Positions 7,177 through 13,896 of a stretch of 14,375 nucleotides of DNA are shown one piece after another. The translations under genes were made by a program, and so were the position numbers. The notes under the pieces were generated by a model, which did no database searches, had not been told where the DNA came from, and worked only from the letters and a program-made list of their open reading frames with translations. This stretch comes from UBA1447 sp964627535 (lineage in GTDB: Bacteria; Bacillota; Clostridia; Oscillospirales; Acutalibacteraceae). Within the stretch, counting starts at the first letter, position 1; each line of letters opens with the position of its first letter. The stretch covers positions 1 to 14,375 of the forward strand of contig CAZVJW010000064.1 of the NCBI GenBank assembly GCA_964627535.1, read 5' to 3'.

Positions 7177-7763
7177 TGAAATACGAATTTGACGCGGAAA
7201 TCAAGCGGTTTGAGGGCAAGATTCAATGGAGTGTCTTTTATTTCCCCGAATCTGCCGTGGACTGCTTTGGTTCAAAGGGCAGCATTCCGGTTAAAATCAC
7301 GGTGGACGGACACCCCTTTGACCATACGCTCTTGGGTTCTCGAAACGAGCATTATCTTGTCTACAACGAATTTATCCGCCGCGCCGTCGGCAAAGAAATG
7401 GGCGATATCGTTCATGTTACCTTGGAGAAAGGCGAGCAGCCTCGAATTTTTACAATTCCGGCTTATCTCGAAACGATTCTCAAAGACAGCGGCGTTCTGG
7501 AGACTTTTCTGAAACAGCCAGATTATTTGAAACGGGAGCAAATCAATAAAATAGAGTTGGCAAAAAAAGAAGAAACCAAGACGAATCGGATATCCAATTC
7601 ATATTTTGGTGCGACACCAATGAGACCAATACACTTTTTTGAAGATTTTAATTCAACTGCTAAAACAACGCAAGGTATAGCAACATTAAATTTTTCGTTG
7701 TTAATCCACCTAATCCAGTTAAGTGCGTCCTGTTCAGTTTTTAGCACCATATCTGACATATAG
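7176..7763 (+). CDS. DUF1905/YdeI-like protein with replaced C-terminus
   Basis: AAGGAG (7162-7167) lies 8 nt before the ATG at 7176, so I start here. Residues 1-90 are a DUF1905 beta-barrel domain: YEFDAEIKRFEGKIQWSVFY, FPESAVDCFGSKGSIPVKIT, the GHPFDHTLL stretch, HYLVYNEFIRRAVGKEMGD and VHVTLEKGE. Residues 107-139 are the start of the YdeI-type tail (YLKREQINKIELAKKEETKT, then NRI). Just after R138-I139 (about 7590) the family match stops. The remaining 56 codons are the antisense of a GNAT gene, so the natural end was lost by a deletion that joined two convergent genes. The domain may still fold. DUF1905/YdeI proteins are loosely linked to bacteriocin tolerance, with no proven activity. 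Confidence 0.75.
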   Translation: MKYEFDAEIKRFEGKIQWSVFYFPESAVDCFGSKGSIPVKITVDGHPFDHTLLGSRNEHYLVYNEFIRRAVGKEMGDIVHVTLEKGEQPRIFTIPAYLETILKDSGVLETFLKQPDYLKREQINKIELAKKEETKTNRISNSYFGATPMRPIHFFEDFNSTAKTTQGIATLNFSLLIHLIQLSASCSVFSTISDI

Positions 7764-7864
7764 TGTGCAACAATAGGCTGCCTACTGTTATAATATGCTG
7801 TATTTGCATCAAGCTCTGTAAATTGGCGCAGTGTGAGTCGTTCTGTTTCTAATGAAATATTCAT
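7523..7864 (-). pseudogene. 3'-truncated GNAT acetyltransferase (minus strand)
   Basis: Reading leftwards, ATG at 7864-7862 is preceded by GAGG 5 nt away, a proper start. Residues 1-91 are the N-terminal half of a RimJ-type GNAT: SLETERLTLRQFTELDANTA, RQPIVAHYMSDMV, DALNWIRWINNE and KKCIGLIGVAPKYELD. The acetyl-CoA loop (R-G-x-G-x-A) and everything after it are missing. From about 7591 the frame runs through the antisense of the DUF1905 gene and stops at 7525-7523. It therefore cannot be an active acetyltransferase. It is the only convincing minus-strand coding sequence in the window. Confidence 0.8.
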
Positions 7865-7961
7865 GGTTTCCTCATTTCTTGTATTTTATATCTGTAAATT
7901 TTGGTCCGGAGACAAAACCAATCTTTCAATATAAATGTTCTGCCGGATTGCCAATTATAAC

Positions 7962-8214
7962 ATGAAGTTTCATTACAGAGGTAACCGGATACGCTTGAGT
8001 AATAAAGATACGAGACACTGCATTTATACCATTGAACCACTTTCGCTGTATGCCGAAGTTGTTGTAAATGAGGAGCGTGATAGATTTGTACGTTGGTATT
8101 ATTTGTCAGTATATCTTATGTTTTTTGCAAACGCAATGGAATTGAAACAAATAACGATGACTTTAATGAAATCGCGGAGTTGTTCTCAGACCTTGACACT
8201 AACCCCCTAACTAA
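7962..8214 (+). pseudogene. Frameshifted remnant of an unrecognised small gene
   Basis: Frame one from the ATG at 7962 reads protein-like (KFHYRGNRIRLSNKDTRHCI, YTIEPLSLYAEVVVNEE, RDRFVRWYY). At about 8110-8130 good coding sense moves to another frame (VFCKRNGIETNNDDFNEIAE, then LFSDLDTNPLTKW). The two halves join into a plausible protein of about 85 residues, so a one-base change near the T-rich run at about 8121-8127 is likely. There is no ribosome site before the start. It occupies most of the gap between the GNAT fragment and the methyltransferase. The rest of that gap (7865-7961) shows only the upstream region of the minus-strand gene. I do not recognise the family. Confidence 0.45.
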
Positions 8215-8229
8215 ATGGAGGAAAAAGCG

Positions 8230-9006
8230 TTGTATAACGAAGAGTCTATTATTTCAAAGTGGATTGCTGAGATGTATGATCAAGATGAAACAGATACAAG
8301 TGATGTTAATTTCTTGCTTTCGATTATAGGTCAAAAACCTAAACGAATTCTTGAGATAGCTTGCGGGAGTGGCCGCATTCTTGTCCCTATGGCAAAAGCC
8401 GGGCATATCGTTACCGGATTGGATTTTGATGAATATATGCTTAATCAAATCAAATCAAAGTCTGATGGTATCAGCAACCTAACTTGGCGTAAGGCTGATG
8501 TTGTCAACGATGACTGGGACAACAATTATGATATTGTAGTAATTGCGGGTAATTTTTTATTCAATATCGTTTCAGATATGGGATACGAGCAATCGCAGCG
8601 GTTGCTGATTGAAAAATCAGCCCAATCATTGATTTCGGGAGGTGTTCTTTATATCGACTATGGGTATACCTTGCATCCCGAAAACTGGTTTAGCGATCCA
8701 AGTAAGCGTGTAATTTGGCAAGGAACAGATAGCGACGGTAACATGGGAAAGATGATACTTTTTGGCAGCACGTTTGATAAAGAAACCGGAATTAATGAAT
8801 TCACTCGAAGGTTTGAACTTCGATGCGCCAATGGTAAAAAAATTAAGCAAGACATACATTCTGTTAAGCATTTTGCAACACTTGATCAAATTCATTCATG
8901 GTTATCATCCGCTGGATTCATTATTGAAAAAGAGTTTGGTGATTATAGTCGCAATCCCATTGGCGAAAACACAAAAAGGGCTATTATTTATGCAAGTAAA
9001 CGATAG
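8230..9006 (+). CDS. Class I SAM-dependent methyltransferase
   Basis: About 258 residues. Motif I, RILEIACGSGRILVPMAKAG (about 39-58), binds S-adenosylmethionine; the ribose-binding acid is in VTGLDFD (about 61-67); motif II/III appear as WRKADVVNDDW and YDIVVIAGNFLFNI. The C-terminal part (FTRRFELRCANGKKIKQD, then FATLDQIHSWLSSAGFIIEK) is the substrate-side beta sheet usual in ubiquinone/small-molecule methyltransferases. The ATG at 8215 has no ribosome site. The TTG at 8230 lies 8 nt after GGAGG (8217-8221) and gives the common opening YNEESIISKWIAEMYDQ, so I prefer it. The stop is 11 nt before the purN-like start, so the two are probably one transcript. The acceptor substrate is unknown. 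Confidence 0.9.
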   Translation: MYNEESIISKWIAEMYDQDETDTSDVNFLLSIIGQKPKRILEIACGSGRILVPMAKAGHIVTGLDFDEYMLNQIKSKSDGISNLTWRKADVVNDDWDNNYDIVVIAGNFLFNIVSDMGYEQSQRLLIEKSAQSLISGGVLYIDYGYTLHPENWFSDPSKRVIWQGTDSDGNMGKMILFGSTFDKETGINEFTRRFELRCANGKKIKQDIHSVKHFATLDQIHSWLSSAGFIIEKEFGDYSRNPIGENTKRAIIYASKR

Positions 9007-9017
9007 GCGGTAATTCA

Positions 9018-9665
9018 ATGAATATAGCTGTATTTGCTTCTCATGGCGGTTCTGATTTACAGGCAATTATCGATGCATGTAAAACCGGGCACTTAAACGC
9101 CAAAGTTCGCGTAGTTATTAGCAACAACATCGATGCGTTGGCTTTAAAACGGGCAAAAGAAGAGAATATTCCGGCATTTCATTTCAGCCAGCAGGTTATA
9201 AGTGATTCGGAAGTGTTGGAAAAAGCGATGCTGAACGTGCTGATTGAACATGAAATTCACATCATATTTTTGGCAGGTTACTTAAAAATACTCGGTTCTT
9301 CCATTATAAAAACATTTGAAGGCCGTATATTCAACATACACCCTTCTCTTCTGCCTAAATATGGCGGGAAAGGGATGTATGGATTACATGTACATACTGC
9401 TGTTTTAAATGCGCATGAAACAGAAACCGGGATTACTATCCACCGGGTGAATGATGAATATGATTCCGGTGAGATAGTTGCGCAAAAAACAGTACCGGTC
9501 TTTTATGGCGACACTCCTGAAACATTAGCCGAAAGAGTGCTGGAGCAAGAACATGTCTTTATTGTTGAGATACTTACCGATATCACAAATAAAAATATAC
9601 GTTTAGGGTTAGATTCGGATTGCCGTGGGGACAATGTTGCTGACAATCCAATCAATGTACCATAA
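9018..9665 (+). CDS. purN: Phosphoribosylglycinamide formyltransferase (PurN/GART family)
   Basis: A 215-residue folate-dependent formyltransferase. The N-terminal phosphate loop is FASHGGSDLQAIIDAC (6-21). The catalytic set is present: N106 and H108 in RIFNIHPSLLPKYGG, and D146 in HRVNDEYDSGEIVAQ (equivalent to N106, H108 and D144 of the E. coli enzyme). AGYLKILG (86-93) shapes the folate pocket. PurN transfers formyl from 10-formyl-tetrahydrofolate to GAR in purine synthesis. No other pur gene is present and it lies 11 nt after a methyltransferase, so it may be an extra copy or a relative that formylates another amine, such as an amino sugar. The last 25 or so residues (from about 190) look non-conserved. 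GGCGG about 8 nt before the ATG is the ribosome site. Confidence 0.88.
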   Translation: MNIAVFASHGGSDLQAIIDACKTGHLNAKVRVVISNNIDALALKRAKEENIPAFHFSQQVISDSEVLEKAMLNVLIEHEIHIIFLAGYLKILGSSIIKTFEGRIFNIHPSLLPKYGGKGMYGLHVHTAVLNAHETETGITIHRVNDEYDSGEIVAQKTVPVFYGDTPETLAERVLEQEHVFIVEILTDITNKNIRLGLDSDCRGDNVADNPINVP

Positions 9666-9797
9666 AACGGAAATTGAAGCACGCATAATGCGTTGGCGTT
9701 GTAGTTTCCAATGATAGGTTGGACAGTATCAAACCAATGTTATATTGTTTGCAGGAAGAAAACTTGCTAAAATATGATTGTGGCCATAAAACGGAAA
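9660..9797 (+). repeat. 14-bp direct repeat CCATAAAACGGAAA at both ends of an intergenic segment
   Basis: The same 14 bases occur at 9660-9673, overlapping the purN stop, and at 9784-9797, just before the XRE ribosome site, 124 bp apart. They may reflect a local duplication or slippage event at the junction between two modules. Confidence 0.6.
9719..9746 (+). promoter_or_regulatory. Candidate sigma-A promoter for the first XRE-TPR gene
   Basis: TTGGAC (9719-9724) and TATATT (9741-9746) are separated by 16 bp, about 65 bp before the ATG at 9813. Both boxes are near consensus. No clear operator is seen. Confidence 0.45.
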
Positions 9798-9812
9798 AAG
9801 GAGAATCATAGA

Positions 9813-10730
9813 ATGAAAAGTTTTCACTTGAACGAACAAATTGCTCGCTTACGCAAGAAGAATAAGATGACACAGGAAAAATTCGCATCATTGATCGGGG
9901 TATCCAATCAGGCTGTCTCAAAGTGGGAATCAGGTGCATGCTGCCCGGACATACAACTATTGCCTGCTATAGCCGATTGTTTCGGAGTCAGTATTGACGC
10001 ACTGTTCACATCGGATGATTATGAATCCCGTTCAAGACTGCTGACACGGTATGAATGTACAGGCCGTGACGAGGATTTTGCTGCTGCGCTGGACGCTTAC
10101 GAAAGAGTGATGTTATCCGGTAACGCAACGACGGAGGATCGCAATGATTATGCTCTTCTGTTTGGTCACCGGGGGATTACGGACATTGACAGAGCCGAAA
10201 AATTGTATGAGAATGGGTTAAAGTTCGGTGAGCAGAAGCGTGATGAAAGTTATTATCTTGTTCATACACGATTGATCAATTTGCTTTGCCGGTGCAGTCG
10301 GTTTGAGGAGTGTATCACCAGATATGAAGAGCGAATGAAGGAGGAACCGGACAACTGGTGGAGCTTTTATCTGCTGTCACTGGTTTATATGCAATCCGGA
10401 AAAACGGAAGACGCATGGCAGACAACAGAGAAGGCATTGATTCGGTTTGAAAGTAATTTTTATTTGAATACGATAGCGGGAGATTTATGCGAGAAGTTGG
10501 GTAAACAGGATGAGGCGTTTATTTATTGGGAAAAAGCCTATGCTGACAATCCAAAACAGATCTCGTGCTTGTATTCGGAAGCATTCCTGCTTGAGAAGCA
10601 GGACCGTAAACAGGAAGCAGTAAATGCTTGGCAGCGGATTGTGAGATGGCATCATGAGAACGATTTGTATCAAGAACACGAAACGGATATACCATTGAAA
10701 CACATAGAAATACTTCTTGATCGCAATTAA
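9813..10730 (+). CDS. XRE family regulator with TPR-like C-terminal domain
   Basis: A 305-residue cytoplasmic regulator. Residues 6-61 are a Cro/C1-type helix-turn-helix: LNEQIARLRKKNKMTQEKFA, SLIGVSNQAVSKWESG and LLPAIADCFGVSIDALF. The rest (about 70-300) is helical with TPR-like pairs, such as DRAEKLYENGLKFGEQ, WSFYLLSLVYMQSGKTEDAW and EAFIYWEKAYADNPKQ, a protein- or peptide-binding scaffold. GGAG at 9800-9803, 9 nt before the ATG at 9813, fixes the start; an upstream in-frame ATG at 9774 lacks a site. It resembles the second XRE gene at 12593 in layout but not closely in sequence. It is followed by a REP pair and a MITE, not by an obvious target gene. The ligand is unknown. Confidence 0.9.
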   Translation: MKSFHLNEQIARLRKKNKMTQEKFASLIGVSNQAVSKWESGACCPDIQLLPAIADCFGVSIDALFTSDDYESRSRLLTRYECTGRDEDFAAALDAYERVMLSGNATTEDRNDYALLFGHRGITDIDRAEKLYENGLKFGEQKRDESYYLVHTRLINLLCRCSRFEECITRYEERMKEEPDNWWSFYLLSLVYMQSGKTEDAWQTTEKALIRFESNFYLNTIAGDLCEKLGKQDEAFIYWEKAYADNPKQISCLYSEAFLLEKQDRKQEAVNAWQRIVRWHHENDLYQEHETDIPLKHIEILLDRN

Positions 10731-10762
10731 TATTATGCGTTACAAATAAAGCATGATAGAGA

Positions 10763-10816
10763 GATGGGGTTATTTACACGATACTATTAATTGTGTAAAT
10801 AACCCCGTTCTCTTGA
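10763..10816. repeat. Head-to-head REP pair (hairpin), right copy interrupted by a MITE
   Basis: GGGGTTATTTACAC (10766-10779) and GTGTAAATAACCCC (10793-10806) are perfect 14-bp inverted arms around a 13-nt loop. Each arm is a REP unit like those at 1661 and 2097. The right unit continues CGTTCTCTTGA and resumes as CAC at 10954 after the MITE. The left unit is degenerate beyond TCTCT. Placed after the XRE gene, the hairpin could also end transcription, but there is no T tract. Confidence 0.8.
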
Positions 10817-10950
10817 TACTAATTCACGATTAAAAACCCTCTAAAAATATTAAGCAAAAGCTTTGATTTATACTATTCGCCATTTTAATGCAGAATAGTA
10901 TTATGCGGTTTTGTGCGGATTTTTTAGTTAGGTTTTATTAGTAATTAGTA
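10817..10950 (-). mobile_element. MITE-like element, copy 1 (inverted), inserted in a REP
   Basis: A 134-bp non-coding element with imperfect terminal inverted repeats of about 34 bp starting TACTAATT and ending AATTAGTA. The core holds an inverted repeat, ATACTATT...AATAGTAT. It is flanked by TGA on both sides (10814-10816 and 10951-10953). Removing it with one TGA restores an intact 27-bp REP. It is the reverse complement of copies 2 and 3, with high identity across the core. It encodes no transposase. It fills most of the gap 10731-11060. Confidence 0.85.
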
Positions 10951-10988
10951 TGACACGACATGCGTCTTTGGTGAAGAAAAAATTCCTA

Positions 10989-11045
10989 TTGACATCTTTA
11001 GTTACTTGTAATACAATTAAGCGGTAACTTGTATTACAAGTAACT
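10989..11045 (+). promoter_or_regulatory. padR promoter with two matching operators
   Basis: TTGACA (10989-10994) and TACAAT (11012-11017) have the ideal 17-bp spacing. ACTTGTAATACAATT (11004-11018) covers the -10 box. ACTTGTATTACAAGT (11027-11041), a perfect palindrome about a central T, lies over the start region. The centres are 23 bp apart, about two helical turns, so two dimers would bind on one DNA face. Together they form a perfect 17-bp inverted repeat (11000-11016/11029-11045). This predicts tight autorepression by the PadR protein encoded 16 nt downstream. Confidence 0.85.
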
Positions 11046-11060
11046 GCGGGGTGTGGTGAA

Positions 11061-11396
11061 TTGATTAACAAAACACAGATGTTGAAGGGGATATTAGAAG
11101 GGTGTGTTCTTAAAATATTGTCTTATAAATCCTGCTATTCACAAGAGTTGGTGCAGATTCTTAAAGAATCCGGATTTGAGGATGTAAGTGAAGGCACTCT
11201 ATTTCCAATGCTTTTACGGTTAGAAAAAGATGGGCTGTTTATTTCGGAAAAGGTAAGCACTTCTTTAGGGCCTTGCCGAAAATATTATTGCCTGAGCGAA
11301 AAAGGATTAGAGGAATTGAAAAATTTTTCTATAATTTGGCAAGATTTTAAATCAGTAGTCGATACAATTATTTCAAACGGGGGTGATAAAATATGA
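11061..11396 (+). CDS. PadR family transcriptional regulator
   Basis: A 111-residue PadR regulator of the short, autorepressing type. The winged helix is plain: MLKGILEGCVLKILSYKSCY, SQELVQILKESGFEDVSEGT, LFPMLLRLEKDGLF and KYYCLSEKGLEELKNF. A short C-terminal helix (about 90-105) makes the dimer. The start is a TTG at 11061 with a GGGG/GGTGA region 3-14 nt upstream; an ATG at 11079 is an alternative. It should repress its own promoter at the two operators immediately upstream and release it on binding a ligand or by partner action. Its TGA overlaps the next ATG as ATGA, so the membrane-anchored partner is made with it. Confidence 0.93.
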   Translation: MINKTQMLKGILEGCVLKILSYKSCYSQELVQILKESGFEDVSEGTLFPMLLRLEKDGLFISEKVSTSLGPCRKYYCLSEKGLEELKNFSIIWQDFKSVVDTIISNGGDKI

Positions 11397-12292
11397 ATAA
11401 CCATTTTGAAATCAGAAGGCTTCATATAAACAATTTATCTAAGGCAAAACAATTAAAGGATACATACAAAGAAGTTTTCAAAAAAACATATAGAGCATTG
11501 CGCATGGATGTTAAAAAGAGCCTGGAACGAGAAAATGCTATTTCTGACTTGATTGATATGTTGTTAAACGCTATGAATGAAAGCCGGCCGGTTTCAGACT
11601 TATTTACAGACGGATATGAAGAATTTTATCACGATTTGTTGGGGATTTTGCCTATTATATCTCAGAAGAGTAAACAAAATAGACGCAAGCTGAAAAAATG
11701 TTTAACAGCTATCACCGGGTTATTAATTTGTTTTCTTGTTACATTTGGTGTTCTGTGGCAAATAGGATATATCGGTATGCGGAAAGAAGGAATCAGTTAT
11801 CTTGCATGCACCCTTGATAAATATTCTTACAAATCTGAAATAATCGAAAAAGGGTATTCGATTGATATTAATCTGACTGATCTTGACAGTAATATAGGCA
11901 AAATACTGTACGACAAAGATAACTGTACTATAGTAGTGAGTGGGGTAGACAATAATCCGGTTGCCGGAGGGTACAGTATCTTTTTTCGGGCTCAAGGTCA
12001 GTATTCGCTAAAATCCGGAAAACTTGTTTCAGGCCAAAAACATTATGCAACAGAATCAAGATGGTATTCCACTTCTATAACGGCTAAAATGAATACCGAG
12101 TACAAAGGCAAGAATTATCAAGGTGAAATAGCGGGTGAATCAGGATTAATTTATGTTGATGGCGATGAGTTTGGCTTTTACTTATTTCCTCAGAAAATTT
12201 ATGCTGAGAATATAGTTAATCTCTACAATAGCAAAGACTTGGTAAAAGTAACCGTTTCTGATTTATGCGTGAATACATGGAATAGAAAATAA
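11393..12292 (+). CDS. Single-pass membrane protein with DUF1048/HAAS-like N-terminus, PadR partner
   Basis: A 299-residue protein. Residues about 15-90 are a helical cytoplasmic domain (LKDTYKEVFKKTYRALRMDV, ISDLIDMLLNAMNESRPVSD, FTDGYEEFYHDLLGILPI) resembling the DUF1048/HAAS domains commonly encoded behind padR genes. A basic stretch (KSKQNRRKLKK, 92-102) precedes one membrane segment (about 103-126, CLTAITGLLICFLVTFGVLW), so the N-terminus is inside. Residues 130-299 are an extracytoplasmic, beta-rich domain (KGYSIDINLTDL, KDNCTIVVSGVDNN, GGYSIFFRAQGQYSLKSGK), not recognised. The start overlaps the padR stop by four bases (ATGA), with GGGGGTGAT as ribosome site. The layout suggests a sensor or envelope effector whose level PadR sets. 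It is the last gene before MITE copy 2. Confidence 0.85.
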   Translation: MNNHFEIRRLHINNLSKAKQLKDTYKEVFKKTYRALRMDVKKSLERENAISDLIDMLLNAMNESRPVSDLFTDGYEEFYHDLLGILPIISQKSKQNRRKLKKCLTAITGLLICFLVTFGVLWQIGYIGMRKEGISYLACTLDKYSYKSEIIEKGYSIDINLTDLDSNIGKILYDKDNCTIVVSGVDNNPVAGGYSIFFRAQGQYSLKSGKLVSGQKHYATESRWYSTSITAKMNTEYKGKNYQGEIAGESGLIYVDGDEFGFYLFPQKIYAENIVNLYNSKDLVKVTVSDLCVNTWNRK

Positions 12293-12332
12293 CATATCAT
12301 AATTATATGTTTAAAAATCGTCTGACAGCTCA

Positions 12333-12465
12333 TACTAATTACTCATAAAAACCAAACTAAAAAATCCGCGAAAAACAGCATAATACTATTCTGCATTAAA
12401 ATGGCGAATAGTATGAATCAAAGCTTTTGCTTGATTTTTTAGAGGTTTTTAATCGTGAATTAGTA
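12333..12465 (+). mobile_element. MITE-like element, copy 2
   Basis: A 133-bp copy of the element described at 10817, in opposite orientation. It has TACTAATT...AATTAGTA ends and is flanked by TCA on both sides (12330-12332 and 12466-12468), a 3-bp target duplication. Inside, near 12417-12440, a small hairpin (AATCA-AGC/GCT-TGATT) is followed by six T, so it could act as a weak terminator. Apart from this element, the gap 12293-12592 shows only a short AT-rich stem after the membrane-protein stop. Confidence 0.87.
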
Positions 12466-12592
12466 TCAGCTGTTAAAAAGCAGCTGTTGCTTTGATTGAA
12501 ATCTGTTCCGCAAGCAGTTGATTGCTATTAAACTGCCGGAATGTTAGAATTCGCCTATCGGTACCGAAGCTTTATATAAAGGAATGATTAAT

Positions 12593-13627
12593 ATGGAATT
12601 AGGTCGGCGAATAAAACAATTAAGAATGAATAAGGGTGTTACGCAGGAGACTCTTGCGCAGGCATTGGGGGTCACATATCAAGCGGTATCGCGGTGGGAA
12701 AATGATATAACCATGCCCGATATCACACTGCTGCCTGCACTTTCGGTATATTTCGGAATTACCATTGATGAGATGTTTGAATTAACGGTACAGGCGCAGC
12801 TTGAACGCATTGACAACATGATGAATGAAGATGCGACCCTTTCGGATGAGGTATATAGCAATGCCAAGTCGTTTTTGGTAAAACACCTGCGTGAAACGCC
12901 GGAGGATGCTCAGGCTCTGCAATTAATGGCAAGACTTTACGAACACAGAGCAAAAGGGGATATGCAGATTGCGGCTCGGTATGCAAAGGATGCGCTTCGT
13001 CATAAGGTAAATTCAAAAGATGTCAACAATATTCTCATTGATGCGTATAACGGTGTGCACGCCGATTGGAACTATTATAACCATCATGAGTTGATTGACT
13101 TTTATTATGAATTTGTAAAGAAAAACCCAGATGATTTGCTCGGATGCCATTATCTTTTAAACCATCTTATCGCGGACGGCAGAACCTCCGAGGCGCGCAA
13201 GGTGCTGTCCGAAATCAAAGTTGTTGATTCGGGGCTGCGCGTGATGAATTATGAGGGCGAAATTCTGCGCAGAGACGGAGATCTTGAAGGTGCCGAAAAG
13301 ATATGGCGGAAGATGACGGAGGATTATTCCGGCGACTGGTTGGCATGGGCTTTCTTTGCCGATCATATGGCGGATGCCTGCCGATATGATGAAGCGATCG
13401 AAATGTATCAAAAATCAACAGAGATTCAGACGAAGCCGCGCTACAGCGACTCATTTGAAGCGATGTCACACATTTGCGAAATACGCGGTGATTATTTGGG
13501 CGCGATTGATAAAACACAGGAAATCCTTAACTTGCTTCGTGATGAGTGGAACCTGACCTTCGGCACAACCGTTGACAAATACAAGCAGCGCCTTGAATCG
13601 CTGAAAGAAAAACAACGGTTGAAATAA
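12593..13627 (+). CDS. XRE family regulator with TPR repeats
   Basis: A 344-residue regulator. Residues 1-60 are an XRE helix-turn-helix: LGRRIKQLRMNKGVTQETLA, QALGVTYQAVSRWEND and LLPALSVYFGITIDEMFEL. Residues about 95-340 are tandem TPR-like helical hairpins (AQALQLMARLYEHRAKGD, DDLLGCHYLLNHLIADGRTS, GDLEGAEKIWRKMTEDYSGD, MADACRYDEAIEMYQKSTEI). I start at the ATG at 12593 because AAAGGA (12578-12583) is 9 nt upstream; the ATG at 12584 directly touches that site. Many such proteins sense peptides or partner proteins, but no propeptide gene with a signal sequence is adjacent. A strong hairpin follows at 13643. The promoter is not clear; MITE copy 2 lies about 130 bp upstream. Confidence 0.9.
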   Translation: MELGRRIKQLRMNKGVTQETLAQALGVTYQAVSRWENDITMPDITLLPALSVYFGITIDEMFELTVQAQLERIDNMMNEDATLSDEVYSNAKSFLVKHLRETPEDAQALQLMARLYEHRAKGDMQIAARYAKDALRHKVNSKDVNNILIDAYNGVHADWNYYNHHELIDFYYEFVKKNPDDLLGCHYLLNHLIADGRTSEARKVLSEIKVVDSGLRVMNYEGEILRRDGDLEGAEKIWRKMTEDYSGDWLAWAFFADHMADACRYDEAIEMYQKSTEIQTKPRYSDSFEAMSHICEIRGDYLGAIDKTQEILNLLRDEWNLTFGTTVDKYKQRLESLKEKQRLK

Positions 13628-13642
13628 ACTTTATTGCATGAG

Positions 13643-13679
13643 AACAGACTGCTGACAATTTCTTTGTCAGCAGTCTGTT
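13643..13679 (+). terminator. Strong hairpin after the second XRE gene
   Basis: A 16-bp stem, AACAGACTGCTGACAA (13643-13658) with its complement (13664-13679), around a 5-nt loop, starting 15 nt after the XRE stop. It lacks a T run on either side, so it is a likely 3' end or stabilising structure and not a textbook intrinsic terminator. Confidence 0.6.
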
Positions 13680-13699
13680 GGCGACCGTTAGTCGTTGCC

Positions 13700-13763
13700 T
13701 TGTTGATTTGCGCCCTTTTCAACAACTGAATATATGAATTAAATTCACCCATGCGGTGAATTT
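13700..13763. repeat. Two further small hairpins
   Basis: TTGTTGA (13700-13706) pairs with TCAACAA (13719-13725). AAATTCACC (13741-13749) pairs with GGTGAATTT (13755-13763) across CATGC and is followed by TTTT overlap, weakly terminator-like. No coding frame is convincing between 13628 and 13816. Confidence 0.5.
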
Positions 13764-13816
13764 TCGCGTTGCGTCATGAACGTATTAATTTATTTTTAAT
13801 ATTTAATAAAAATTGC

Positions 13817-13870
13817 TTGACAATCATTATAAGCTATGGTAAATTACTAACATTGGATTTTTAATCCAAT
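13817..13870 (+). promoter_or_regulatory. Sigma-A promoter with dyad at the transcription start
   Basis: TTGACA (13817-13822) and TAAATT (13840-13845) are separated by 17 bp, and the -10 carries an upstream TGG (extended -10). ATTGGATT-TTT-AATCCAAT (13852-13870) sits at the expected start site, as an operator or 5' hairpin. TAATCCAATTA (13862-13872) also occurs at 10-20, and inverted at 36-46. Confidence 0.7.
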
Positions 13871-13896
13871 TAAAATTATAGAAAGGAATATGCGAA

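Noticed and set aside
10763..10806. Simple intrinsic terminator after the first XRE gene
   Set aside because: The 14-bp stem is explained by two inverted REP units, and no T run follows either arm, although a termination side effect is possible.
12291..12311. Terminator after the membrane-protein gene (AACATAT/ATATGTT)
   Set aside because: A 7-bp AT-only stem with a 7-nt loop and no T tract is too weak to call.
10817..12465. Composite transposon carrying the padR operon between inverted MITEs
   Set aside because: Each MITE has its own 3-bp duplication (TGA and TCA), and the REP sequence resumes directly inside the supposed unit. The two copies therefore inserted independently.
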